Assembly: GCA_028752905.1 (NCBI GenBank)
Contig: JAQNBH010000003.1
Span: 34,376,697 to 34,440,696 of the forward strand
Direction: 5' to 3'
From: Cladorhizidae sp. MBARI D1340-BT2
Taxonomy: Eukaryota; Porifera; Demospongiae; Poecilosclerida; Cladorhizidae
Length of the DNA stretch: 64,000 nucleotides
This document shows, piece by piece, positions 49,848 to 62,889 of the stretch. Every line of letters starts with the position of its first letter. Position 1 is the stretch's first letter. The position numbers were made by a program, and so were the translations under genes. The notes under the pieces are model-generated. The model did no database searches. It was not told the DNA's origin and saw only the letters and a list, made by a program, of their open reading frames with translations.

Positions 49848-52800
49848 ATGTACGGGAGACATGTGGTTGCCTCTGAGTTAGCTCATGGCAACAGAGAGAG
49901 AGTAGGTCTGTACGGGAGACATGTGGTTGCCTCTGAGTTAGCTCATGGCACCAGTGAGAGAGTAGGTCTGAACTGGAGACATGTGCTTGCCTCTAAGTTA
50001 GCTCATGATACCAGTGAGAGAGTAGGTTTATACGGGAGATATGTGTTTGCTTCTGAGTAAGCTCATGGCAACAGTGAGAGAGTACATGTACATGTAGGTC
50101 TGTACGGTAGACATGTGGTTGCCGCTGAGTTATCTCATGGCACCAGTGAGAGAGTAGATCTGTACGGGAGACATGTGGTTGCCTCTGAGTTAGCTCATGG
50201 CACCAGTGAGAGAGTAGGTCTGTACGGGAGACATGTGGTTGCCTCTGAGATAGCTCATAGCACCAGTGAGAGAGTAGGTTTGTACGGGAGACATGTGGTT
50301 GCCATTGAGTTAGCTCATGGCACCAGTGAGAGAGTAGGTATGTATGGGAGACATGTGGTTGCCTCTGAGTTAGCTCATGGCACCAGTGAGAGAGTAGGTC
50401 TGTACGGGAGACATGTGCTTGCCTCTGAGTTAGCTCATGGCACCAGTGAGAGAGTAGGTATGTACGGGAGACATGTGGTTGCCTCTGAGTTAGCTCATGG
50501 CACTAGTGAGAGAGTAGGTCTGTATGGGAGACATGTGGTTGCCTCTGAGTTAGCTCATGGCACCAGTGAGAGAGTAGGTCTGTACGGGAAGACATGTGGT
50601 TGCCTCTGAGTTAGCTCATGGGACCAGTGAGAGAGTAGGTCTGTACGGGAGACATGTGGTTGCCTCTGAGATAGCTCATGGCACCAGTGAGAGAGTAAGT
50701 CTGTACGGGAGACATGTGGTTGCCTCTGAGATAGCTCATGGCACCAGTGAGAGAGTAGGTTTGTACGGGAGATATGTGTTTGCTTCTGAGTTAGCTCATG
50801 GCACCAGTGAGAGCATACATGTACATGTAGGTCTGTACGGGAGACATGTGGTTGCCGCTGAGTTATCTCATGGCACCAGTGAGAGAGTAGGTCTGTACGC
50901 GAGACATGTGGTTGCCTCTGAGTTAGCTCATAGCACCAGTTAGAGAGTAGGTCTGTATGGGAGACATGTGGTTGCCTCTGAGATAGCTCATGGCACCAGT
51001 GAGAGAGTAGGTTTGTACGGGAGAAATGTGGTTGCCATTGAGTTAGCTCATGGCACCAGTGAGAGAGTAGGTATGTAAGGGAGACATGTGGTTGACTCTG
51101 AGTTAGCTCATGGCTCCAGTGAGAGAGTAGGTCTGTACGGGAGACATGTGCTTGCCTCTGAGTTAGCTCTTGGCACCAGTGAGAGAGTAGGTCTGTACGG
51201 GAGACATGTGGTTGCCTCTGAGTTAGCTCATGGCACCAGTGAGAGAGTAGGTCTGTACGTGAGACATGTGGTTGCCTCTGAGATAGCTCATGGCACCAGT
51301 GAGAGAGTAGGTTTGTACGGGAGACATGTGGTTGCCTCTGAGTTAGCTCATGGCACCAGTGAGAGAGTAGGTCTGTACAGGAAGACATGTGGTTGCCTCT
51401 GAGTTAGCTCATGGGACCAGTGAATGAGTAAGTCTGTACGGACGACATGTGGTTGCCTCTGAGATAGCTCATGGCACCAGTGAGAGAGTAGGTTTGTACG
51501 GGAGACATGTGGTTGCCTCTGAGTTAGCTCATGGCACCAGTGAGAGAGTAGGTATGTACGGGAGACATGTGGTTGCCTCTGAGTTAGCTCATGGCACCAG
51601 TGAGAGAGTAGGTCTGTATGGGAGACATGTGGTTGCCTCTGAGTTAGCTCATGGCACCAGTGAGAGAGTAGGTCTGTACTGGAGACATGTGCTTGCTTAT
51701 AAGTTAGCTCATGGCACCAGTTAGAGAGTAGATTTATACGGGAGATATGTGTTTGCTTCTGAGTTAGCTCATGGCACCAGTGAGAGAGTACATGTATATG
51801 TAGGTCTGTACGGGAGACATGTGGTTGCCGCTGAGTTATCTCATGGCACCAGTGAGATAGTAGGTCTGTACGGGAAACATGTGGTTGCCTCTGAGTTAGC
51901 TCATGGCACCAGTGAGAGAGTAGGTCTGTACGGGAGACATGTGGTTGCCTCTGAGATAGCTCATGGCACCAGTGAGAGAGTAGGTTTGTACTGGAGACAT
52001 GTGGTTGCCATTGAGTTAGCTCATGGCACCAGTGAGAGAGTAGGTATGTATGGGAGACATGTGGTTGCCTCTGAGTTAGCTCATGGCACCAGTGAGAGAG
52101 TAGGTCTGTACGGGAGACATGTGCTTGCCTCTGAGTTAGCTCATGGCACCAGTGAGAGAGTAGGTATGTACGGGAGACATGTGGTTGCCTCTGAGTTAGC
52201 TCATGGCACCAGTGAGAGAGTAGGTCTGTACGGGAGACATGTGGTTGCCTCTGAGATAGCTCATGGCACCAATGAGAGAGTAGGTTTGTACGGGAGACAT
52301 GTGGTTGCCTCTGAGTTAGCTCAAGGCACCAGTGAGAGAGTAGGTCTGTACGGGAAGACATGTGGTTGCCTCTGAGTTAGCTCATGGGATCAGTGAGAGA
52401 GTAGGTCTGTACGGGAGACATGTTGTTGCCTCTGAGTTAGCTCATGGCACCAGTGAGAGAGTAGGTATGTACGGGAGACATGTGGTTGCCTCTGAGTTAG
52501 CTCATGGCACCAGTGAGAGAGTAGGTCTGTACGGGAGACATGTGGTTGCCTCTGAGTTAGCTCATGGCACCAGTGAGAGAGTAGGTCTGTACGGGAGACA
52601 TGTGGTTGCCTCTAAGTTAGCTCATGGCACCAGTGAGAGAGTAGGTTTGTACGGGAGATATGTGTTTGCTTCTGAGTTAACTCATGGCACCAGTGAGAGA
52701 GTACATGTACATGTAGGTCTGTATGGGAGACATGTGGTTGCCGCTGAGTTATCTCATGGCACCAGTGAGAGAGTAGGTCTGTACGGGAGAAATGTGGTTG

Positions 52801-53689
52801 CCTCTGAGTTAGCTCATGGCACCAGTGAGAGAGTAGGTCTGTACGGGAGACATGTGGTTGCTTCTGAGATAGCTCATGGCACCAGTGAGAGAGTAGGTTT
52901 GTACGGGAGACATGTCGTTGTCATTGAGTTAGCTCATGGCACCAGTGAGAGAGTAGGTATGTATGGGAGACATGTGGTTGCCTCTGAGTTAGCTCATGAC
53001 ATCAGTGAGAGAGTAGGTCTGTACGGGAGACATGTGCTTGCCTCTGAGTTAGCTCATGGCACCAGTGAGAGAGTAGGTATGTACGGGAGACATGTGGTTG
53101 CCTCTGAGTTAGCTCATGGCACCAGTGAGAGAGCAGGTCTGTACAGGAGACATGTGGTTGCCTCTGAGTTAGCTCATGGCACCAGTGAGAGAGTAGGGCT
53201 GTACGGGAGACATGTGGTTGCCTCTAAGTTAGCTCATGGCACCAGTGAGAGAGTAGGTTTGTACGGGAGATATGTGTTTGCTTCTGAGTTAGCTCAAGGC
53301 ACCTGTGAGAGAGTACATGTACATGTAGGTCTGTATGGGAGACATGTGGTTGCCGCTGAGTTATCTCATGGCACCAGTGAGAGAGTAGGTCTGTACGGGA
53401 GACATGTGGTTGCCTCTGAGTTAGCTCATGGCACCAGTGAGAGAGTAGGTCTGTACGGGAGACATGTGGTTGCCTCTGAGATAGCTCATGGTACCAGTGA
53501 GAGAGTAGGTTTGTATGGGAGATATGTGGTTGCCATTGAGTTAGCTCATGGCACCAGTGAGAGAGGAGGTATGTAAGGGAGACATGCGGTTGCCTCTGAG
53601 TTAGCTCATGGCACCAGTGAGAGAGTAGGTTTGTACGGGAGACATATGGTTGCCTCTGAGTTAGATCATGCACCAGTGAGAGAGTAGGT
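49848..53689 (+). repeat. Zone 3 superunit 2 (about 3.84 kb)
   Basis: Contains 50596-52375, which matches 54498-56277 at offset 3902. Shared rare variants are gtaagggagacatg followed by gactctgag (51076 and 54978), gtactggagacatg, and gcttataagttag (51695 and 55597). Confidence 0.8.
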
Positions 53690-56600
53690 ATGTACGGGAG
53701 ACATGTGGTTGCCTCTGAGTTAGCTCATGGCACCAGTGAGAGAGTAGGTCTGTACGGGAGACATGTGGTTGCCTCTGAGTTAGCTCATGGCACCAGTGAG
53801 AGAGTAGGTCTGAACTGGAGACATGTGCTTGCCTCTAAGTTAGCTCATGACACCAGTGAGAGAGTAGGTTTATACGGGAGATATGTGTTTGCTTCTGAGT
53901 AAGCTCATGGCAACAGTGAGAGAGTACATGTACATGTAGGTCTGTACGGGAGACATGTGGTTGCCGCTGAATTATCTCATGGCACCAGTGAGAGAGTAGG
54001 TCTGTACGGGAGACATGTGGTTGCCTCTGAGTTAGCTCATGGCACCAGTGAGAGAGTAGGTCTGTACGGGAGAAATGTGGTTGCCTCTGAGATAGCTCAT
54101 GGCACCAGTGAGAGAGTAGGTTTGTACGGGAGACAGGTAGTTGCCATTGAGTTAGCTCATGGCACCAGTGAGAGAGTAGGTATGTATGGGAGACATGTGG
54201 TTGCCTCTGAGTTAGCTCATGGCACCAGTGAGAGAGTAGGTCTGTACGGGAGACATGTGCTTGCCTCTGAGTTAGCTCATGGCACCAGTGAGAGAGTAGG
54301 TATGTACGGGAGACATGTGTTTGCCTCTGAGTTAGCTCATGGCACCAGTGAGAGAGTAGGTCTGTATGGGAGACATGTGGTTGCCTCTGAGATAGCTCAT
54401 GGTACCAGTGAGAGAGTAGGTTTGTACGGGAGACATGTGGTTGCCTCTGAGTTAGCTCATGGCACCAGTGAGAGAGTAGGTCTGTACGGGAAGACATGTG
54501 GTTGCCTCTGAGTTAGCTCATGGGACCAGTGAGAGAGTAGGTCTGTACGGGAGACATGTGGTTGCCTCTGAGATAGCTCATGGCACCAGTGAGAGAGTAA
54601 GTCTGTACGGGAGACATGTGGTTGCCTCTGAGTTAGCTCATGGCACCAGTGAGAGAGTAGGTTTGTACGGGAGATATGTGTTTGCTTCTGAGTTAGCTCA
54701 TGGCACCAGTGAGAGCGTACATGTACATGTAGGTCTGTACGGGAGACATGTGGTTGCCGCTGAGTTATCTCATGGCACCAGTGAGAGAGTAGGTCTGTAC
54801 GGGAGACATGTGGTTGCCTCTGAGTTAGCTCATAGCACCAGTTAGAGAGTAGGTCTGTACGGGAGACATGTGGTTGCCTCTGAGATAGCTCATGGCATCA
54901 GTGAGAGAGTAGGTTTGTATGGGAGAAATGTGGTTGCCATTGAGTTAGCTCATGGCACCAGTGAGAGAGTAGGTATGTAAGGGAGACATGTAGTTGACTC
55001 TGAGATTGCTCATGGCTCCAGTGAGAGAGTAGGTCTGTACGGGAGACATGTGCTTGCCTCTGAGTTAGCTCATGTTACCAGTGAGAGAGTAGGTCTGTAC
55101 GGGAGACATGTGGTTGCCTCTGAGTTAGCTCATGGCACCAGTGAGAGAGTAGGTCTGTACGTGAGACATGTGGTTGCCTCTGAGAAAGCTCATGGCACCA
55201 GTGAGAGAGTAGGTTTGTACGGTAGACATGTAGTTGCCTCTGAGTTAGCTCATGGCACCAGTGAGAGAGTAGGTCTGTACAGGAAGACATGTGGTTGCCT
55301 CTGAGTTAGCTCATGGGACCAGTGAGAGAGTAAGTCTGTACGGAAGACATGTGGTTGCCTCTGAGATAGCTCATGGCACCAGTGAGAGAGTAGGTTTGTA
55401 CGGGAGACATGTGGTTGCCTCTGAGTTAGCTCATGGCACCAGTGAGAGAGTAGGTATGTACGGGAGACATGTGGTTGCCTCTGAGTTAGCTCATGGCACC
55501 AGTGAGAGAGTAGGTCTGTACGGGAGACATGTGGTTGCCTCTGAGTTAGCTCATGGCACCAGTGAGAGAGTAGGTCTGTACTGGAGACATGTGCTTGCTT
55601 ATAAGTTAGCTCATGGCACCAGTTAGAGAGTAGGTTTATACGGGAGATATGTGTTTGCTTCTGAGTTAGCTCATGGCACCAGTGAGAGAGTACATGTACA
55701 TGTAGGTCGGTACGGGAGACATGTGGTTGCCGCTGAGTTATCTCATGGCACCAGTGAGAGAGTAGGTCTGTACGGGAGACATGTGGTTGCCTCTGAGTTA
55801 GCTCATGGCACCAGTGAGAGAGTAGGTCTGTACGGGAGACATGTGGTTGCCTCTGAGATAGCTCATGGCACCAGTGAGAGAGTAGGTTTGTACTGGAGAC
55901 ATGTGGTTGCCATTGAGTTAGCTCATGGCACCAGTGAGAGAGTATGTATGTATGGGAGACATGTGGTTGCCTCTGAGTTAGCTCATGGCACCAGTGAGAG
56001 AGTAGGTCTGTACGGGAGACATGTGCTTGCCTCTGAGTTAGCTCATGGCACCAGTGAGAGAGTAGTTATGTACGGGAGACATGTGGTTGCCTCTGAGTTA
56101 GCTCATGGCACCAGTGAGAGAGTAGGTCTGTACGGGAGACATGTGGTTGCCTCTGAGATAGCTTATGGCACCAGTGAGAGAGTAGGTTTGTACGGGAGAC
56201 ATGTGGTTGCCTCTGAGTTAGCTCATGGCACCAGTGAGAAAGTATGTCTGTACGGGAAGACATGTGGTTGCCTCTGAGTTAGCTCAAGGGACCAGTGAGA
56301 GAGTAGGTCTGTACGGGAGACATGTGGTTGCCTCTGAGTTAGCTCATGGCACCAGTGAGAGAGTAGGTATGTACGGGAGACATGTGGTTGCCTCTGAGTT
56401 AGCTCATGGCACCAGTGAGAGAGTAGGTCTGTACGGGAGACATGTAGTTGCCTCTGAGTTAGCTCATGGCACCAGTGAGAGAGTAGGTCTGTACGGGAGA
56501 CATGTGGTTGCCTCTAAGTTAGCTCATGGCACCAGTGAGAGAGTAGGTTTGTACGGGAGATATGTGTTTGCTTCTGAGTTAGCTCATGGCACCAGTGAGA

Positions 56601-57719
56601 GAGTACATGTACATGTAGGTCTGTAAGGGAGACATGTGGTTGCCGCTGAGTTATCTCATGGCACCAGTGAGAGAGTAGATCTGTACGGGAGAAATGTGGT
56701 TGCCTCTGAGTTAGCTCATGGCACCAGTGAGAGAGTAGGTCTGTACGGGAGACATGTGGTTGCTTCTGAGATAGCTCATGGCACAAGTGAGAGAGTAGGT
56801 TTGTACGGGAGACATGTCGTTGCCATTGAGTTAGCTCATGGCACCAGTGAGAGAGTAGGTATGTATGGGAGACATGTGGTTGCCTCTGAATTAGCTCATG
56901 ACATCAGTGAGAGAGTAGGTCTGTACGGGAGACATGTGGTTGCCTCTGAGATAGCTCATGGCACCAGTGAGAGAGTAGGTTTGTACGGGAGACATGTGGT
57001 TGCCTCTGAGTTAGCTCATGGCACCAGTAAGAAAGTAGGTCTGTACGGGAAGACATGTGGTTGCCTCTGAGTTAGCTCATGGGACCAGTGAGAGAGTAGG
57101 TCTGTACGGGAGACATGTGGTTGCCTCTGAGATAGCTGATGGCACCAGTGAGAGAGTAGGTTTGTACGGGAGACATGTGGTTGCCTCTGAGTTAGCTCAT
57201 GGCACCAGTGAGAGAGTAGGTATGTACGGGAGACATGTGGTTGCCTCTGAGTTAGCTCATGGCACCAGTGAGAGAGCAGGTCTGTACAGGAGACATGTGG
57301 TTGCCTCTGAGTTAGCTCATGGCACCAGTGAGAGAGTAGGGCTGTACGGGAGACATGTGGTTGCCTCTAAGTTAGCTCATGGCACCAGTGATAGAGTAAG
57401 TTTGTACGGGAGATATGTGTTTGCTTCTGAGTTAGCTCAAGGCACCTGTGAGAGAGTACATGTACATGTAGGTCTGTACGGGAGACATGTGGTTGCCGCT
57501 GAGTTATCTCATGGCACCAGTGAGAGAGTAGGTCTGTACGGGAGACATGTGGTTGCCTCTGAGTTAGCTCATGGCACCAGTGAGAGAGTAGGTCTGTACG
57601 GGAGACATGTGGTTGCCTCTGAGATAGCTCATGGCACCAGTGAGAGAGTAGGTTTGTATGGGAGATATGTGGTTGCCATTGAGTTAGCTCATGGCACCAG
57701 TGAGAGAGGAGGTATGTAA
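53690..57719 (+). repeat. Zone 3 superunit 3 (about 4.0 kb)
   Basis: Matches superunit 2 with the offset stepping from 3842 to 3902 (one extra monomer near 54.4 kb) and to 4143 near 57 kb (241 bp more, 4x60+1). Both end in gagaggaggtatgtaaggg and acatgcggttgcc (about 53566 and 57708). Confidence 0.8.
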
Positions 57720-58581
57720 GGGAGACATGCGGTTGCCTCTGAGTTAGCTCATGGCACCAGTGAGAGAGTAGGTCTGTACGGGAGACATGTGCTTGCCTCT
57801 GAATTAGCTCATGGCACCAGTGAGAGAGTAGGTATGTACGGGAGACATGTGGTTGCCTCTGAGTTAGCTCATGGCACCAGTGACAGAGTAGGTCTGTACG
57901 GGAGACATGTGGTTGCCTCTGAGTTGGCTCATGGTACCAGTGAGAGAGTAGGTCTGTACGGGAGACATGTGGTTGCCTCTGAGTTAGCTCATGGCACCAG
58001 TGAGAGAGTAGGTTTGTACGGGAGATATGTGTTTGCTTCTGAGTTAGCTCATGGCACCAGTGAGAGAGTACATGTACATGTAGGTCTGTACGGGAGACAT
58101 GTGGTTGTCGCTGAGTTATCTCATGGCACCAGTGAGAGAGTAGGTCTGTACGGGAGACATGTGGTTGCCTCTGAGTTAGCTCATAGCACCAGTTAGAGAG
58201 TAGGTCTGTACGGGAGACATGTGGTTGCCTCTGAGATAGCTCATGGCACCAGTGAGAGAGTAGGTTTGTACGGGAGAAATGTGGTTGCCATTGAGTTAGA
58301 TCATGGCACCAGTGAGAGAGTAGGTATGTATGGGAGACATGTGGTTGCCTCTGAGTTAGCTCATGGCTCCAGTGAGAGAGTAGGTCTGTACGGGAGACAT
58401 GTGCTTGCCTCTGAGTTAGCTCATGGCACCAGTGAGAGAGTAGGTATGTACGGGAGACATGTGGTTGCCTCTGAGTTAGCTCATGGCACCAGTGAGAGAT
58501 TAGGTCTGTACGGGAGACATGTGGTTGCTTCTGAGATAGCTCATGGCACCAGTGAGAGAGTAGGTCTGTACAGGAAGACAT

Positions 58582-60286
58582 GTGGTTGCCTCTGAGTTAG
58601 CTCATGGGACCAGTGAGAGAGTAGGTCTGTACGGAAGACATGTGGTTGCCTCTGAGATAGCTCATGGCACCAGTGAGAGAGTAGGTTTGTACGGGAGACA
58701 TGTGGTTGCCTCTGAATTAGCTCATGGCACCAGTGAGAGAGTAGGTATGTACGGGAGACATGTGGTTGCCTCTGAGTTAGCTCATGGCACCAGTGAGAGA
58801 GTAGGTCTGTACGGGAGACATGTGGTTGCCTCTGAGTTAGCTCATGGCACCAGTGAGAGAGTAGGTCTGTACTGGAGACATGTGCTTGCTTCTAAGTTAG
58901 CTCATGGCACCAGTTAGAGAGTAGGTTTATACGGGAGATATGTGTTTGCTTCTGAGTTAGCTCATGGCACCAGTGAGAGAGTACATGTACATGTAGGTCT
59001 GTATGGGAGACATGTGGTTGCCGCTGAGTTATCTCATGGCACCAGTGAGAGAGTAGGTCTGTACGGGAGACATGTGGTTGCCTCTGAGTTAGCTCATGGC
59101 ACCAGTGAGAGAGTAGGTCTGTACGGGAGACATGTGGTTGCCTCTGAGATAGCTCATGGCACCAGTGAGAGAGTAGGTTTGTACGGGAGACATGTGGTTG
59201 CCATTGAGTTAGCTCATGGCACCAGTGAGAGAGTAGGTATGTATGGGAGACATGTGGTTGCCTCTGAGTTAGCTCATGGCACCAGCGAGAGAGTAGGTCT
59301 GTACGGGAGACATGTGCTTGCCTCTGAGTTAGCTCATGGCACCAGTGATAGAGTAGGTATGTACGGGAGACATGTGGTTGCCTCTGAGTTAGCTCATGGC
59401 ACCAGTGAGAGAGTAGGTCTGTACGGGAGACATGTGGTTGCCTCTGAGATAGCTCATGGCACCAGTGAGAGAGTAGGTTTGTACGGGAGACATGTGGTTG
59501 CCTCTGAGTTAGCTCATGGCACCAGTGAGAGAGTAGGTCTGTACGGGAGACATGTGCTTGCCTCTGAGTTAGCTCATGGCACCAGTGAGAGAGTAGGTAT
59601 GTACGGGAGACATGTGGTTGCCTCTGAGTTAGCTCATGGCACCAGTGAGAGAGCAGGTCTGTACAGGAGACATGTCGTTGCCTCTGAGTTAGCTCATGGC
59701 ACCAGTGAGAGAGTAGGGCTGTACGGGAGACATGTGGTTGCCTCTAAGTTAGCTCATGGCACCAGTGAGAGAGTAGGTTTGTATGGGAGATATGTGTTTG
59801 CTTCTGAGTTAGCTCAAGGCACCAGTGAGAGAGTACATATACATGTAGGTCTGTACGGGAGACATGTGGTTGCCGCTGAGTTATCTCATGGCACCAGTGA
59901 GAGAGTAGGTCTGTACGGGAGACATGTGGTTGCCTCTGAGTTAGCTCATGATACCAGTGAGAGAGTAGGTCTGTACGGGAGACATGTGGTTGCCTCTGAG
60001 ATAGCTCATGGCACCAGTGAGAGAGTAGGTTTGTATGGGAGATATGTGGTTGCCATTGAGTTAGCTCATGGCACCAGTGAGAGAGTAGGTATGTACGGGA
60101 GACATGTGGTTGCCTCTGAGTTAGCTCATGGCACCAGTGAGAGAGTAGGTCTGTACGGGAGACATGTGGTTGCCTCTGAGATAGCTCATGGCACCAGTGA
60201 GAGAGTAGGTTTGTACGGGAGACATGTGGTTGCCTCTGAGTTAGCTCATGGCACCAGTGAGAGAGTAGGTCTGTACGGGAAGACAT
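58582..60286 (+). repeat. Zone 3 superunit 4 (partial) and 59.7-61.2-kb relatives
   Basis: 58582-59500 repeats 55291-56209 at offset 3291, with tactggagacatg and tttatacggg retained. From about 59.5 kb the order changes. The stretch 59744-60060 recurs at 61209-61525 (offset 1465), both with the altered palindrome catatacatgta. This is also where the window's longest stop-free frame falls (58942-60300), simply because no 61-bp monomer interrupts it. Confidence 0.72.
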
Positions 60287-61183
60287 GTGGTTGCCTCTGA
60301 GTTAGCTCATGGGACCAGTGAGAGAGTAGGTCTGTACGGGAGACATGTGGTTGCCTCTGAGATAGCTCATGGCACCAGTGAGAGAGTAGGTTTGTACGGG
60401 AGACATGTGGTTGCCTCTGAGTTAGCTCATGGCACCAGTGAGAGAGTAGGTATGTACGGGAGACATGTGGTTGCCTCTGAGTTAGCTCATGGCACCAGTG
60501 AGAGAGTAGGTCTGTACGGGAGACATGTGGTTGCCTCTGAGTTAGCTCATGGCACCAGTGAGAGAGTAGGTCTGTACGGGAGACATGTGGTTGCCACTGA
60601 GTTAGCTCATGGCACCAGTGAGAGAGTAGGTTTGTACGGGAGATATGTGTTTGCTTCTGAGTTAGCTCATGGCACCAGTGAGAGAGTACATGTACATGTA
60701 GGTCTGTATGGGAGACATGTGGTTGCCGCTGAGTTATCTCATGGCACCAGTGAGAGAGTAGGTCTGTACGGGAGACATGTGGTTGCCTCTGTGTTAGCTC
60801 ATGGCACCAGTGAGAGAGTAGGTCTGTACGGGAGACATGTGGTTGCTTCTGAGATAGCTCATGGCACCAGTGAGAGAGTAGGTTTGTACGGGAGATATGT
60901 CGTTGCCATTGAGTTAGCTCATGGCACCAGTGAGAGAGTAGGTATGTATGGGAGACATGTGGTTGCCTCTGAGTTAACTCATGACATCAGTGAGAGAGTA
61001 GGTCTGTACGGGAGACATGTGCTTGCCTCTGAGTTAGCTCATGGCACCAGTGTGAGAGTAGGTATGTATGGGAGACATGTGGTTGCCTCTGAGTTAGCTC
61101 ATGGCACCAGTGAGAGAGCAGGTCTGTACAGGAGACATGTGGTTGCCTCTGAGTTAGCTCATGGCACCAGTGAGAGAGTAGGG

Positions 61184-62036
61184 CTGTACGGGAGACATGT
61201 GGTTGCCTCTAAGTTAGCTCATGGCACCAGTGAGAGAGTAGGTTTGTACGGGAGATATGTGTTTGCTTCTGAGTTAGCTCAAGGCACCAGTGAGAGAGTA
61301 CATATACATGTAGGTCTGTACGGGAGACATGTGGTTGCCGCTGAGTTATCTCATGGCACCAGTGAGAGAGTAGGTCTGTACGGGAGACATGTGGTTGCCT
61401 CTGAGTTAGCTCATGGTACCAGTGAGAGAGTAGGTCTGTACGGGAGACATGTGGTTGCCTCTGAGATAGCTCATGGCACCAGTGAGAGAGTAGGTTTGTA
61501 TGGGAGATATGTGGTTGCCATTGAGTTAGCTCATGGCACCAGTGAGAGAGTAGGTATGTAAGGGAGACATGCGGTTGCCTCTGAGTTAGTTCATGGCACC
61601 AGTGAGAGAGTAGGTCTGTACGGGAGACATGTGCTTGCCTCTGAATTAGCTCATGGCACCAGTGAGAGAGTAGGTATGTACGGGAGACATGTGGTTGCCT
61701 CTGAGTTAGCTCATGGCACCAGTGACAGAGTAGGTCTGTACGGGAGACATGTGGTTGCCTCTCAGATAGCTCATGGCACCAGTGAGAGAGTAGGTTTGTA
61801 CGGGAGACATGTGGTTGCCTCTGAGTTAGCTCATGGCACCAGTGAGAGAGTAGGTCTGTACGGGGAGACATGTGCTTGCCTCTGAATTAGCTCATGGTAC
61901 CAGTGAGAGAGTAGGTTTGTACGGGAGACAAGTTGTTGTCTCTGAGTTAGCTCATGGCACCATTGAGAGAGTAGGTATGTACGGGAGACATGTGGTTGCC
62001 TCTGAGTTAGTTCATGGCACCAGTCAGAGAGTAGGT
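61184..62036 (+). repeat. 853-bp tandem duplication, unit 1
   Basis: Fourteen monomers (14x60+12+1). All rare variants recur 853 bp later: catatacatg, gtaagggagacatgcgg, gagttagttc, tctcagatag, cagtgacag, ggggagacatg, gacaagttgttgtc, cattgagag and cagtcagag. I found no mismatch between 61184-62063 and 62037-62916. Confidence 0.93.
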
Positions 62037-62889
62037 CTGTACGGGAGACATGTGGTTGCCTCTAAGTTAGCTCATGGCACCAGTGAGAGAGTAGGTTTGT
62101 ACGGGAGATATGTGTTTGCTTCTGAGTTAGCTCAAGGCACCAGTGAGAGAGTACATATACATGTAGGTCTGTACGGGAGACATGTGGTTGCCGCTGAGTT
62201 ATCTCATGGCACCAGTGAGAGAGTAGGTCTGTACGGGAGACATGTGGTTGCCTCTGAGTTAGCTCATGGTACCAGTGAGAGAGTAGGTCTGTACGGGAGA
62301 CATGTGGTTGCCTCTGAGATAGCTCATGGCACCAGTGAGAGAGTAGGTTTGTATGGGAGATATGTGGTTGCCATTGAGTTAGCTCATGGCACCAGTGAGA
62401 GAGTAGGTATGTAAGGGAGACATGCGGTTGCCTCTGAGTTAGTTCATGGCACCAGTGAGAGAGTAGGTCTGTACGGGAGACATGTGCTTGCCTCTGAATT
62501 AGCTCATGGCACCAGTGAGAGAGTAGGTATGTACGGGAGACATGTGGTTGCCTCTGAGTTAGCTCATGGCACCAGTGACAGAGTAGGTCTGTACGGGAGA
62601 CATGTGGTTGCCTCTCAGATAGCTCATGGCACCAGTGAGAGAGTAGGTTTGTACGGGAGACATGTGGTTGCCTCTGAGTTAGCTCATGGCACCAGTGAGA
62701 GAGTAGGTCTGTACGGGGAGACATGTGCTTGCCTCTGAATTAGCTCATGGTACCAGTGAGAGAGTAGGTTTGTACGGGAGACAAGTTGTTGTCTCTGAGT
62801 TAGCTCATGGCACCATTGAGAGAGTAGGTATGTACGGGAGACATGTGGTTGCCTCTGAGTTAGTTCATGGCACCAGTCAGAGAGTAGGT
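62037..62889 (+). repeat. 853-bp tandem duplication, unit 2
   Basis: Second unit of the pair. Identity with unit 1 continues 27 bases past the unit and stops at 62917, where ctgag replaces ctaag. The left boundary lies just after 61183 (gggctg versus ggtctg). Confidence 0.93.

Noticed and set aside
57367..58581. Long reverse-strand open frame (404 codons)
   Set aside because: It is the mirror of the same satellite, with the 20-residue period expected from the repeat. The opposite strand is open over the same DNA, and nothing indicates translation.
58942..60300. Longest forward open frame (452 codons) as a repetitive protein gene
   Set aside because: It begins at a gtg within a repeat, ends at a 61-bp monomer like the other frames, has no promoter or signal peptide, and its codons change mostly non-silently between repeats. 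The length follows from a 60-bp period with no stop.
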